Shown here: positions 11,608 to 21,316 of the stretch, one piece after another
How positions within the stretch are numbered: position 1 is the stretch's first letter
Layout of the letters: each line of letters starts with the position of its first letter
Origin: Fagopyrum homotropicum
Taxonomy: Eukaryota > Streptophyta > Magnoliopsida > Caryophyllales > Polygonaceae
DNA: 64,000 nt
Direction of reading: 5' to 3'
Assembly: GCA_033239125.1 (NCBI GenBank)
Contig: BSWB01000001.1
Span: forward strand, 168,477,481 to 168,541,480
Position numbers and translations under genes: made by a program
Notes under the pieces: model-generated
What the model was told of the DNA's origin: nothing
The model's input: only the letters and a program-made list of their open reading frames with translations
The model's database searches: none

Positions 11608-12333
11608 CATTCAACATAAACTAATCATGAAAAATGATATTCTTTCATTTCACGTTTTGAACTTATCTCGTGTTATTAGCCCGAGAAAAAAAAATCAACA
11701 AAGAGTTTTTGTGTTGTCATCCACAACAAGATAAACCAAACAATAACGTATTATGGAATTTATGGTAACAACTGCCTTTTTTTTTTGAAAATGGAAAGCG
11801 ATTTGAAACCACTAAACGACGCGCCGTCTAGTGGGTCAAAAGGCCAAAAGAATCGGCAGACGGGCAAACCGTCAAGGATGACCACAAATATAGCAAAAAA
11901 GAAATACACAAAAATACATCAAAATAAAACCGAAAGCAAAAAAATTTTCAAGGGAAAGCAGGATGATCCAACCAGCAAGAGACAACGAGCGTAAACGTTC
12001 ATCTTCGAAAGAAGTGCACAGGGAGGAAGTCCTACCATTGATTAGGTCACTAGAGGCAATGACCTTATCAAGTTACCTTATCTGAAATATTGTATTATGC
12101 TTCCCATGATCTATGCTACTTAGAAGGACAGTAAATATTACATTTTTCTCTAACTTTTTCTGTAATCTCTTTATATGCATAATTCCTCTCTTTTGAATAA
12201 ACACATATTTAAATATCAAATTAATCATTCACAGTATTACGCAATTTTCGACCTCTTAAAATCTAACTGATCGCCAAACGCTCTCTCTGAAACTCGGATT
12301 TTCTTTTCAGGTCTATCTTTTATACCTATCATC
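11608..12333. other. Spacer with possible decayed minus-strand retroposon tail
   Basis: A T run near 11777-11786 is followed by a lysine-rich open frame on the plus strand (11785-11994) that I regard as non-coding. The arrangement looks like the poly(A) end of a short minus-strand retroposon, but no target duplication was found. The rest is plain AT-rich sequence. Confidence 0.3.
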
Positions 12334-12840
12334 ATGGCTCCTACCGGAACGCTTGATGTTACCGATCCATTTTAGCTTCATCCATCGGATCATTCAGGCC
12401 TTGTTATTTGTCCGGTTATTCTTAAGGGTTCTAGTTACTCATATTGAAAATTTCACATGACCAATGCTATGCGTGCCAAACGCAAGTATGGGTTCGTTGA
12501 CGGATCTATCTCGATGCCCGCAGTTGCTGACTCTGGATACTCTCACTAGATTCAAGTAAACTTTATGTTGATAGGATGGATTAACACTTCCATTGAAGTC
12601 AACCTTCGTCCCTCGCTTGCAACATTTGACATTGCAAACGAGTTTTGAAAAGACATAAAACAATGTTTCTCTTTAAAAAACAGACCACGCATTCTTAAAT
12701 TAAAATCAAACATCAGTGATTGCAAACAACATGGTCAGTTCATCATTACTTACTATGGTAAACTAAGATATTTATGGGATGAACGTGCACTTTGTCTTCC
12801 CTCCGATGCTCCCCCAATTGCTTCTAACGTGATTATATAC
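12334..12840 (+). pseudogene. Ty1/Copia-type gag relic
   Basis: Reading from the ATG at 12334 gives a recognisable start of a Copia-type Gag (UBN2-like). It has LHPSDHSGLV, then KYGFVDGSIS and a LKSNISDCKQ...YYGKLRYLWDE stretch. The frame is interrupted by at least four stops. Three of them replace tryptophans expected in the family, in the positions before KFHM, IQVN and KDIK. No pol genes, LTRs or primer site are visible nearby, so this is an isolated and heavily mutated fragment. It was recognised from the family's general pattern, not from an alignment. Confidence 0.7.
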
Positions 12841-13475
12841 AATTAGTACAGCTAGTAAAAGGGTAGGATGAACCTATCAGCTAGGGTGGGCTTGTGTAAT
12901 TCGACGACAACTTGTGCAAATCTAGAGGGACTTGTGTAACTTAATTTGAAATTAGCCAATTAACATTTTTAATAAATATAAAGGCCTAGTTTATATCATC
13001 TTGTAAAACAAAAGAGATTTATAAGCAGACTAGTTTGTATCTTATAAAACAATATGATACTCCTATATGCAAAAAAAAAAAGAAAAAAAAAAAGGGCATT
13101 TACCCCGACTCATTCACTTAGCAATTGGATTGATTCATGTATTCAACCTAGATCATTATAAACGAGAGTCATGGTATAATGAGAGTCATGGCGTTACCAT
13201 CTTCTTTCAATAGTAGTGTACTAGCTGAATTTATAATCCATCCCTTCTGTGACCAATATATGCTGCACTCAATTCAGCTTATTTCAAGATTTCAGTATCA
13301 ATTTATCAACCATGGGATATATTTGTTCTTTTTTATTCTATAATCAGGCAAACCATATGAAAATGTTATGCACCAAAGGTATCCAATGCGCAACCTCCTA
13401 CATATACAGTTATACACCACGCGGCTTACAGCTTATCACAAGCATTCATCTTAAGATAAGGACTTCAACCGAGCC
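12841..13475. other. 3' flank of the WSS1-type gene
   Basis: AT-rich spacer with A-rich tracts near 13070-13095. The part next to 13476 should be the 3' untranslated region of the minus-strand gene. No other feature is seen. Confidence 0.45.
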
Positions 13476-16400
13476 CTACACTATACATGTCTCCAGGGAG
13501 GATTTGGCAAGCCAGAGTAGTCCAGGGTCATCCCGCTTCAACACTAGATATGTTTCGCCCTTACCAATCCCATCAACCGTGACATCTTCACTGAAACCAA
13601 TCAAGAAAAGAACCTCCATAGCAACTGCAACCACACATCATTTGAAGCTTTGAAATGCTATCATATACGTCTTTAACAGATAAAGTTGCTCATCTGGTTG
13701 GGAATACTAAATGTGAAAATCTACAGGATAAGATTAAATATTCTATAAAAGGAGTACCTCTGTAATTCGCAATGCTCCTTTGGAAAGAAGGATTTGCCTG
13801 CATACAACAAAACAAGAACGGTTTTCGTACATCAGAAGCAGATGAGAGAAAATTACCACTCAGCAACATAATCTGGAAACCATACCTTCCGAAGTCTTCT
13901 GTACTTCATGTCATTTGGATTTTCAAGCACATTTCTACAGACAAGGCACCGTCATTGAATGTAAGCGTTAAGACTTTTACAGGAACCTAGGGTATTATTC
14001 AAGAATCGTAAGTATATAGTATATGAGTAGGATTCACAGACAATACCTGACAATCTTGAACAGAGTTTGAAGGACTACAACGGCATCTGTTGGGTTTATT
14101 TCAGCACGCAGCATCTCAATTGCATTGGTTAGTTTGTTACAGAAGACCGCCACTGGATCTTGAATTCTCTGCAATTCTTCATCATCTGGGTCTGGTTCTG
14201 CTTCTGAAAATTTGTTACCCTCAACATTTTTCAGGTCTACTATAACCTCAGCTTGCTGATTTCGTTCATCGACAATATCATTTACATCTAGGTCCAGTGA
14301 ATTACTGTTACATGTTTCCCTTTCCATGTACTTCTCAGATTCCATTAATTGAGAATCAGAAGAGTCATATTGGGCATCCCCAGTATCAGATTCTTCAAGC
14401 CCCTTTTTCTCTAAATTCTCGTTAGTTGTGACAATATGCGGAATTGCAGACATCTCAGTCTCATCAGCATCTGGTTCAGCTTGAGTAATCTCTTCATGAT
14501 TATAAGGCTCAGGTTCCATATGTTCATGGGTTGTAGAATCATCCGGATCTGGTTCAAACTTAACTTGATCATGAGAGCAGTCATCAGGATCTGGTTCAAC
14601 CTTGACTTGAACTTGCATGCAATCATTTCTAGGTTCAAGGACTGAATCATCAGGATCCGGTTCCTCCGCTTGTTCCCTCGCAGAGGTTGCTTCTGCTAAA
14701 CGGTGATAAGCAGCAGCTACAGAAGCTGCACGAGCATTAGAAGACATATCTGCTGTTTTCCCACCAAGTTTGTGGGGCACAATGATTTCAGATTCAAGCA
14801 TGGCATCGACATTATCAGGGTCCCAAGACCTGACACCGCTCAGCGTATGGCTACTTGATCTAGTCCAGTCTAAAGTAGTTGCTTCTTTGTTAAGCTGCAA
14901 GGCAACTGTTCGTTATGGCGAGAAATAATGAAATCAGTAATCCCTGTCTCATAGAGAGTATATTTTATTCACCTGTGAATCCAGGGCATAGAAACAGGCA
15001 TCATGTTCCGAGTACACCATATGTGCCTAAAATAAAGGAATAGAGTATATGAATAGTCTATAAACATAATGATAGTCCCAATACATTTAGCATTTGACAT
15101 AATTAGCAGAACCCATATAAACAGGTTCAGGGAAAATGATCCAACTTACAAGTTCATGCAGAAGAGTTTTCTTAATGCTCTGATATTTTCTGAAGCCCTT
15201 AAGGTCATCAGTCCGAAGGCGTAGAGATATCTCCTCTCCCTGGTTCTGCAAAACCATAAAGATAGATATAAAAATAGAACTTTCTAAGTAAAAATACTAG
15301 AGACACCATGATGTGCCGTGCTCATTGTGCCTGCATACCTTGTTGAGGCCAAGAATACATTTAGGGCTTATACCAACATGACCAACAGGGGCCAACTCTG
15401 TCATGATTCCCACTCGCCAGCGATGCTTCCAGGAACAAAAAAATATATCAAGACTGATGATTCCAAATCCGAAAGTCAGGTCCAGGGAACAATCACATGA
15501 CTTAGCATTTATACATACCTTGTTCATGATAGCCACAATGCCTGGGTCTGCTGCTAGCATGTGCATTCTTTTGAGAGCCTCTGAAGGTGGAGGATTCAAC
15601 TGTTTGATAACAGAAAAAGGATATTTAATTAATTACATGTATTACAACAACAAAGAAAGGTAACCTTCACGAGGATGATAACTTTCCAAAAAAACTGTGA
15701 TTATTTGGATATATAGTGCCTTCATTACCTCAATTCCGGGGAGTTCAAGTGTTTGAAACCCACAAAAGATGTATGGTCCCTCTGGAAGCTTGGGAGAAGA
15801 AAAGGGTTCATAGGACATTCGCATCTTCATTCTAGCTTCCTCCTCTTCAAATCCAACAATTCTTTCATTTTTCTTTGCACCTTTTAGAATCTCATCAACC
15901 TCATCTTTGAGAACACCCATCATTCTAATAGACTTTGCCTGTGAAAGAATGCACCAAACAAGAAATTACATGATGTAGTGTAGAGTTCTCACATCCCAAC
16001 TAAGTGCCCGGAAAAAAAAAGGCGCATTTCCTCCTAAGCTTATGGATTCATAGGGTCCGTTGTCTTGAAGACAAGTAGGCATGTTCGCCTAGTTTTCATT
16101 CATTAACCCTGCTCCAAGCCTTGTTGTTTCTATAAAACACCGTTGCTTATCACCTAGTTTTCACCCAGTGTCTTTTTCATAGTTTCCCCATGCTTCTGCT
16201 TCTATTCTGCTTCTAATTACGGTTCAAGGAAACCTATGGTTTTAGCTAACTTGAAGACAGACAGACAGACATGTACAAAACCAGATACTGTATAAAACCT
16301 AAGCTAAAACCGAACCTATGTTGCAGGAAGGCATCTGAATTAAATTGAAAGATGATTGACACTTGGACAAAATTCACTTGTGCATAGAAACATTCGGTGA

Positions 16401-16696
16401 GAGCAGTACTAGCAATTAATAAAAAAATTTACGAGATAATAGGGGATACATACCTTCACAATTGCAGTGTCCTTCAACATAAGGTATGAATGCTCGCCAG
16501 AGAACGGTTCCAACAGAATTGACGTTTTACCAGATGATTGAGGAACAATCAGCTTCAAAGTATCAGCTTTAATGCCAGTCAAGTTTTGCACTTCATCCCC
16601 AAATTCCTTAAGGGAGGATCCTTGATTGATAGTCACCATGAACTTCTTTCCTCTCCACAAAATAGTTACGGTAATGACACCTTCTTCTTGATCCAT
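13476..16696 (-). CDS. WSS1A: WSS1-type DNA-dependent metalloprotease (ubiquitin-like, WLM and PUB domains)
   Basis: This family cuts proteins crosslinked to DNA and works with SUMO and Cdc48/p97. Ten coding exons give about 618 aa: 16454-16696, 15729-15938, 15519-15599, 15339-15425, 15150-15245, 14973-15026, 14047-14894, 13886-13934, 13758-13797 and 13476-13624. All are GT-AG with matching phases. Residues ~7-80 are a ubiquitin-like fold. The WLM protease domain spans ~150-260, with zinc motif HELAHMVYSEH (H237, E238, H241, H247) split by a phase-0 intron after HEL. The large seventh exon holds five acidic repeats of the EPDPDD type, two preceded by VKVE or VKFE, which resemble SUMO-interacting motifs. 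A C-terminal PUB domain (~505-600) would bind the Cdc48 tail. The upstream exon appears to be leader only (17862 to about 17930). The family call is firm; the symbol follows the Arabidopsis naming and is an inference. Confidence 0.92.
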
Positions 16697-18666
16697 AGAG
16701 TACTGCAAAGTAAGGAAAATGAACATCACATGCTTATGGCTTCTACAGTAGGAACATAATGGTGGTTTATGAGAATCAATAGTGACAAACAGTGTCTCTT
16801 ACCTCAATTCCGACAATAGAACTTAAATCTAGCAATGCTTAAGTATATTACCTTGACTTACTCAAAAGAGATAGGCCTACTATTTAATCACATGTAATGT
16901 TAGTCTTAGTAATACCTTAAAGTTGTTTTAGAGCGTATATAGCAGATGATTGTCAATAATTTATACTACATTGCTTCTCTAAAAAGTCTAAGTATAAACA
17001 ATCAATGGCTAACTTGTAAGAAGGAAAAATTAGAAGTCCACGGGTTCATACCAACAGTTATGCAAATGTGCATTCTATAATGTACATAAGCAACATACTA
17101 GTTTTGTCATGATCTTTGAATCTTTAGATAAATTCGACATGAACCTAGACTGAAACAAAATTCTGCATCCCACAATCACATTGTGATGAAGATATGACTG
17201 TAACTGAATTAGTTACATAAACACATGTATAAATACAGCTTAATGCATCACATAATAAGCAAGCATTCATTCTGTCACAAACAGATTCTCTCATTCCTCT
17301 CATTCTCTCTCGTTTCCCTTCTGTAAACATCAACACATAGGTTTTAGTTAGAGGAGTTTCTCTTCTCATTTCTGGTTTACTGCAAGTATCACATGCTTTG
17401 GAACTCCAAATCCCATCATTTATGTCACAACTAACCAAAACATAACTAGGATTAAATGGATATTGATATTCAATCACTTCAAAGCCAATTTTAGCATGAA
17501 ACGAAAGCAATCTAATTTCACATCTGTACATCAGTGAGCAATTCCGCCCCCTTATTCTAAATTATGATAGCCTGAATCACGTCAGTAGCACAGCAATTGA
17601 ATTCCGAAAGTAATTACCCAATTTCCAACAATAATAGCTAGCGAGTCAACAGCGATACCCCGCTTCTAAGTTCTAACCGAAGCAAAAACCTAGTCCGATG
17701 CAATTGAATTTTGAAACGAAAACTATTTAGATAGAAAATGCTAAGATGACAATTTTCAACCTAAAGCTACATCAACCGGAAGTTCAAACAACTAATTAGA
17801 ATCATAACCGGATTCATACACCGTGTGGGAAGAAGGAAAAATAAAAGTACAACAATTTTACCTGTTCAAATCAAGGACTTTGGAGAAAGGGGTTGGAGGA
17901 TTTGGAATAAATAGGAGCAACGATCTTCAAATAGTTCCCTATGATGCTGCAAACCTGCGTGCTTCTGTATAAATTATGAAACTCAAAATCGAAAATGGAT
18001 CAAGAATAAGAGAAGACAGAATTCTTTTTCCCCATTTTGAATCCTGATACATGCACTGACGTAAGACGAAAGAGGGGTCCAGTTTCTGGCTGTCCGGTTC
18101 AGGAATACTCCAGAACCGGCCGTGAGTTTCAAAATTAGCTAAATTGCGTGTATTATCCTTAACTCTTGATAAATTGATTTGAAGCCCAAACAATTTCTTC
18201 GTTTTTCTGGCGGTCCGGTTTAAAAAGATCCTATATCTTAAGTTGGGCTATCTATTGTTGACGTCGTTTGAGTGTACGTTTGGTCCCCATCAATCATGTT
18301 GTTCCTTTTGGCTTGGGTTGGACGTTGTTGGACTAAACTTGCATCTTTTGCGTAGGCACAAATTTCGGTTAATTCCGTCTCATTCTGATCTCGTCCCAAT
18401 CCCTTTTCGATCCCGGTAAGATTTGGAAAAAAAAACAAATAAGTCATTTTCTATTTTCTTTTAGTTTATCTATATATACTACTAAACTAGATTACATTAA
18501 TGCTGGTGTGGCGCCTCCAGATTTTTTCTCGGATTAAATATTTTATTAAATCAGCCATAAAACCTTTTTTTTACTAAAACAAAATCTAATAAGAAATCTT
18601 TTTTCAACTAATCTTCGTCTAAATTTTCAGGTTATTCCCTACGTTTTCAATCATCACACTCATTAT
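16697..18666 (-). other. Leader intron, 5' untranslated exon and promoter side of the WSS1-type gene
   Basis: Six leader bases (16697-16702) precede the ATG after a TGCAG acceptor. A GT donor (GTAAAA) at 17856-17861 fits a leader exon starting at 17862, giving an untranslated intron of about 1.16 kb. Open frames inside it (such as 17145-17531, minus) show no recognisable domain. Upstream of ~17930 lies the promoter, then plain spacer up to the LTR remnant. Confidence 0.55.
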
Positions 18667-18966
18667 TGATACGCCCCCGGATGGCGATGCCATCCGTGTT
18701 CCGGCTCGAAGTACCCGCACATTTTGAAGACGTTTATTATTATTCGGCTATTTAATAATAAGTCTTTTTATATTCGGAACTTTAATTCCGGAACTTAATT
18801 CCATGAATTAAATTCCGACCTTTCATATTTTAGGCTTTTCTTATTCGGAACTTAATTCCGACTTTAATTCAGTCATTTATATTTGGACTCTCTGTATGGC
18901 CTCCATCAAACTATATAAGGATGGTTTGACTCATTTGTAAAAGATATGTCTAAGTTGAATACTAAG
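18667..18966 (+). mobile_element. LTR fragment in plus orientation (first 300 bp)
   Basis: Begins with TGATACGCCCCCGG, the same start as the LTR at 50568, and runs through the TTATTATTATTCGGC and TTTAGGCTTTTC words to CTAAGTTGAATACTAAG. It then abuts, head to head, the end of a minus-strand LTR of the same family. The rest of this plus-strand LTR is missing. Confidence 0.88.
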
Positions 18967-19531
18967 TGATGTAAATAGGGGTGATTTAGATCGAGGAGAA
19001 ACTCCAACTACTCCTTCTTGATTGTTTGAATCGGATCAAACTATGAGTTTGGGTGGCGGAAGCGTTTGGTTGATCCTTTAAAAGGATCCTCGAATGTGGA
19101 GGCTTGGATCAAAGACTAGATTCAAGCAAGAACTTTAATAAGATGGAAGAAGAGATGATGCCCAAACTAAGTAAGAGGGTTTCCTTCTCAATACTTAGTA
19201 TTCAACTTAGACATATCTTTTACAAATGAGCCAAGTCATCCTCATAAAGTGGATGAAGGCCATAGAAAGAGTCCAAATATAAATGATTGAATTAAAGTCG
19301 GAATTAAGTTTCGAATATGAAAAGCCTAAAGTATGAAAGGTCGGAATTTAATTCACGGAATTAAGTTCCGGAATTAAAGTTCCGAATATAAAAAGACTTA
19401 TTATTAAATAGCCGAATAATAATAAACGTCTTCAAAATGTGCGGGTCCTTCGAGCCGGAACACGGATGACATCATCATCCGGGGGCATTTCATTCTCCTC
19501 CTCTTAAATGTGAAACGTCCTCGTTTCACCG

Positions 19532-20431
19532 TCAAAAAAAGAAAGGAGTCACTTGAGGAACAAGACCCTTGAAATTCAACACCGAATGCACATTGTCGGG
19601 TGGCTTGGACTTGTAGTCCTTCAACATTGTGGCTTCGCGGCGTTTGTTGAATATGTAATCCCTCAAGGTGGCGGTGGTGTGGAGTTTGTCTCTTATGCCG
19701 TAATTGGTCTTGACTTTGAAAGGCGGAGGCATGCTGAAAATTTTGAACGACAAGCCAAGATGGAAGTTAGTTGGCATTGTAAAAACAAACCTCAGATCAT
19801 ACGCCTCGGATTTGTAGTCCAACAACGTGATGTGGTCATTGTCGGGACGGATGACTTCGTCTTCCTCGATGGTGATCTCATCTTTGTCATCTTCAAAATA
19901 TGCTCCACATAATGGATTGACAAGATGAATTGGGATAACCGGGGAGACCTCGTGAATGATGACTTTTCCCACGTCTTTGACTTCATCACATAATGGTTGG
20001 ACAACCAACTTACTCCGTGGTTGTGACACCGCTTCAGGTTCTTCTTGTTGGGCGGCCATCACGAGGGAAACTATTTGTGCCTTTAAAGCTTTTAACTCAC
20101 GCTTTAGATCATCATTTGTTGCCTTGAGCATGACCAACTCTTCTTTGGTATTCGCATGACGTCTTGGGGCAACATTGACAACTTTCTCATGATTGGCACA
20201 CCATCTTCGGGCAACATAGGTATCCTCAAAATATTCTTGTCGGTGTGGATACCGTTGGTGCCCGTCAATGGTATTAGTCGGTCTCGGTGGGTCTGGAGGA
20301 GGCAACCACTCCTCGTCGTCATAATATTGTCTCCGTCGGTACCTCCGGGAGGTTTGTTTGGCCTTCGGTGGATATGGAGGAGGTAACCATTCTTCATCCT
20401 CATCATAAGAATCGGAATCATCATAGAACAT
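19532..20431 (-). CDS. Unrecognised acidic proline-rich coiled-coil protein of the LTR element
   Basis: An uninterrupted frame of 299 aa starts at MFYDDSDSYDEDEEWLPPP. An upstream ATG at 20596 is open, but that part only translates the leader repeats. The N-terminus has two DEEWLPPP blocks separated by an arginine-rich stretch (RRYRRRQY). Next is a heptad-like segment (LKATNDDLKRELKALKAQI) that should form a coiled coil, then a conserved patch around IPIHLVNPLCG...EDDKDE. The C-terminus ends in DYKSKPPDN...LNFKGLVP. There is no CCHC knuckle, protease or polymerase motif. The position directly after the leader is that of gag. The copy at 51351-52232 encodes the same protein with similar length. 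I do not recognise the family. Confidence 0.72.
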   Translation of the reverse strand: MFYDDSDSYDEDEEWLPPPYPPKAKQTSRRYRRRQYYDDEEWLPPPDPPRPTNTIDGHQRYPHRQEYFEDTYVARRWCANHEKVVNVAPRRHANTKEELVMLKATNDDLKRELKALKAQIVSLVMAAQQEEPEAVSQPRSKLVVQPLCDEVKDVGKVIIHEVSPVIPIHLVNPLCGAYFEDDKDEITIEEDEVIRPDNDHITLLDYKSEAYDLRFVFTMPTNFHLGLSFKIFSMPPPFKVKTNYGIRDKLHTTATLRDYIFNKRREATMLKDYKSKPPDNVHSVLNFKGLVPQVTPFFF

Positions 20432-20440
20432 GATGAACGA

Positions 20441-20575
20441 TGAAGAACACTTGAAGATCTTCGAAGAACACCGAAGAACGCTTGAAGATCTTCGGAAAAA
20501 AAACCGAAGAACACTTGAAGATCTTCGAAGAACACCGAAGAACGCTTGAAGATCTTCAAAGAACACCAAAGAGAG
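20441..20575. repeat. Palindromic tandem repeat in the LTR-element leader (minus copy)
   Basis: Four units of about 30 bp each contain the palindrome GAAGATCTTC, often extended by TTCGAA, with spacers of the GAACACCGAAGAACG type. The same array is present in the other copy at about 51205-51345. Confidence 0.85.
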
Positions 20576-20633
20576 AGAACAATTTTTGATAAACAATCAA
20601 AAACGGTAGTAAAGAACTTGACCTCGATCCCGA

Positions 20634-20645
20634 ACTCTGATACCA
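20634..20645 (-). promoter_or_regulatory. Primer-binding site (initiator tRNA-Met)
   Basis: On the minus strand this reads TGGTATCAGAGT, one base after the LTR end. It is complementary to the 3' end of plant initiator tRNA-Met, except for the last base. Confidence 0.9.
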
Positions 20646-20694
20646 ATGATGTAAATAGGGGCGATCTAGATCGAGGAGAAACTTCAACTACTCC

Positions 20695-21234
20695 CGTCTC
20701 GTGATAACTTTAATAAAAATACTTTAAAAAGTTTCAGTCTCGCGTTGTTAGTAAAAAAAATGCGCTAAATAACAGTAAGATACACTTTAATGTAACTTGT
20801 ATTTGTTTTGAATGTACAAACTACTAATATAGGCTGTTGAATCGGTAATTCGGTATCGAGTTTTTTTTATATCATTTGTGTCATTAAACATGAGAGAAAA
20901 CGGATACAAATGTGGAATATAATCGGTGCATAATTCTTGCGGGATTAGACTCGTCCCGTCCCGTATGGGACAGGGTTCGCGCGGGATGAAAAAAAAAGTT
21001 GTATATCTTGCCCCGTCCCGGTTATAATTTACGGGAGTGGACGCGAGACTACCTTCTTTTTTTTTTATCATTTGCGTCTTTATGAGATTGTCTCGTTCTT
21101 CATTCTCCGGAAGATCTCTTTACTTCCACGATAACTTTTGTGTTTCTTTGTTTTTTTTATCTATTTTACACGACAATTATTTCGTTTACCAATTTATTTC
21201 GGTTTTTTAATTTATTATCGTCTAGTGCACCAAC
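20695..21234. other. Spacer with CCCGTCCCG-rich patch
   Basis: AT-rich spacer. A patch at about 20940-21050 is rich in CCCGTCCCG and its inverse, like the region at 33530-34060, and may be a decayed foldback element. No gene is seen. Confidence 0.4.
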
Positions 21235-21246
21235 CGTTTTAATTTT
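21235..21246. repeat. Target-site duplication, low-coordinate copy, of LINE 2
   Basis: The 12-bp word CGTTTTAATTTT is repeated at 27611-27622. It lies at the poly(A) end of the minus-strand LINE, where the tail appears as a T run reaching 21252. Confidence 0.8.
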
Positions 21247-21316
21247 TTTTTTGGTGGTTAAGGAGATTCGGTGATCTCCGGCGCATCTGAACGCGCTTCT
21301 TATAAATGGAAAAAGG

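Larger units (their letters stand above)
18967..20694 (-). mobile_element. Non-autonomous LTR retrotransposon, copy on minus strand, 5' LTR truncated
   Basis: On the minus strand the order is a 48-bp remnant of the 5' LTR (20647-20694), a primer-binding site matching initiator tRNA-Met (20634-20645), a leader with palindromic tandem repeats, one long ORF (19532-20431), a polypurine tract (about 19493-19505) and a full 3' LTR of 526 bp (18967-19492). No protease, integrase or reverse transcriptase is present. It belongs to the same family as the complete copy at 50568-52779. It was apparently inserted into, or rearranged with, the plus-strand LTR at 18667-18966. Confidence 0.9.

Noticed and set aside
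16697..16729. Upstream in-frame ATG of the WSS1-type gene at 16729
   Set aside because: It lies in the leader intron upstream of the TGCAG acceptor. The first ATG in the spliced exon is at 16696.
17145..17531. 128-codon minus-strand frame in the leader intron of the WSS1-type gene
   Set aside because: Cysteine- and serine-rich with no domain, and located inside an intron.
20432..20596. Extension of the LTR-element ORF to the ATG at 20596
   Set aside because: The extension only translates the palindromic leader repeats, and the other copy has no matching in-frame start. MFYDD is the shared start.
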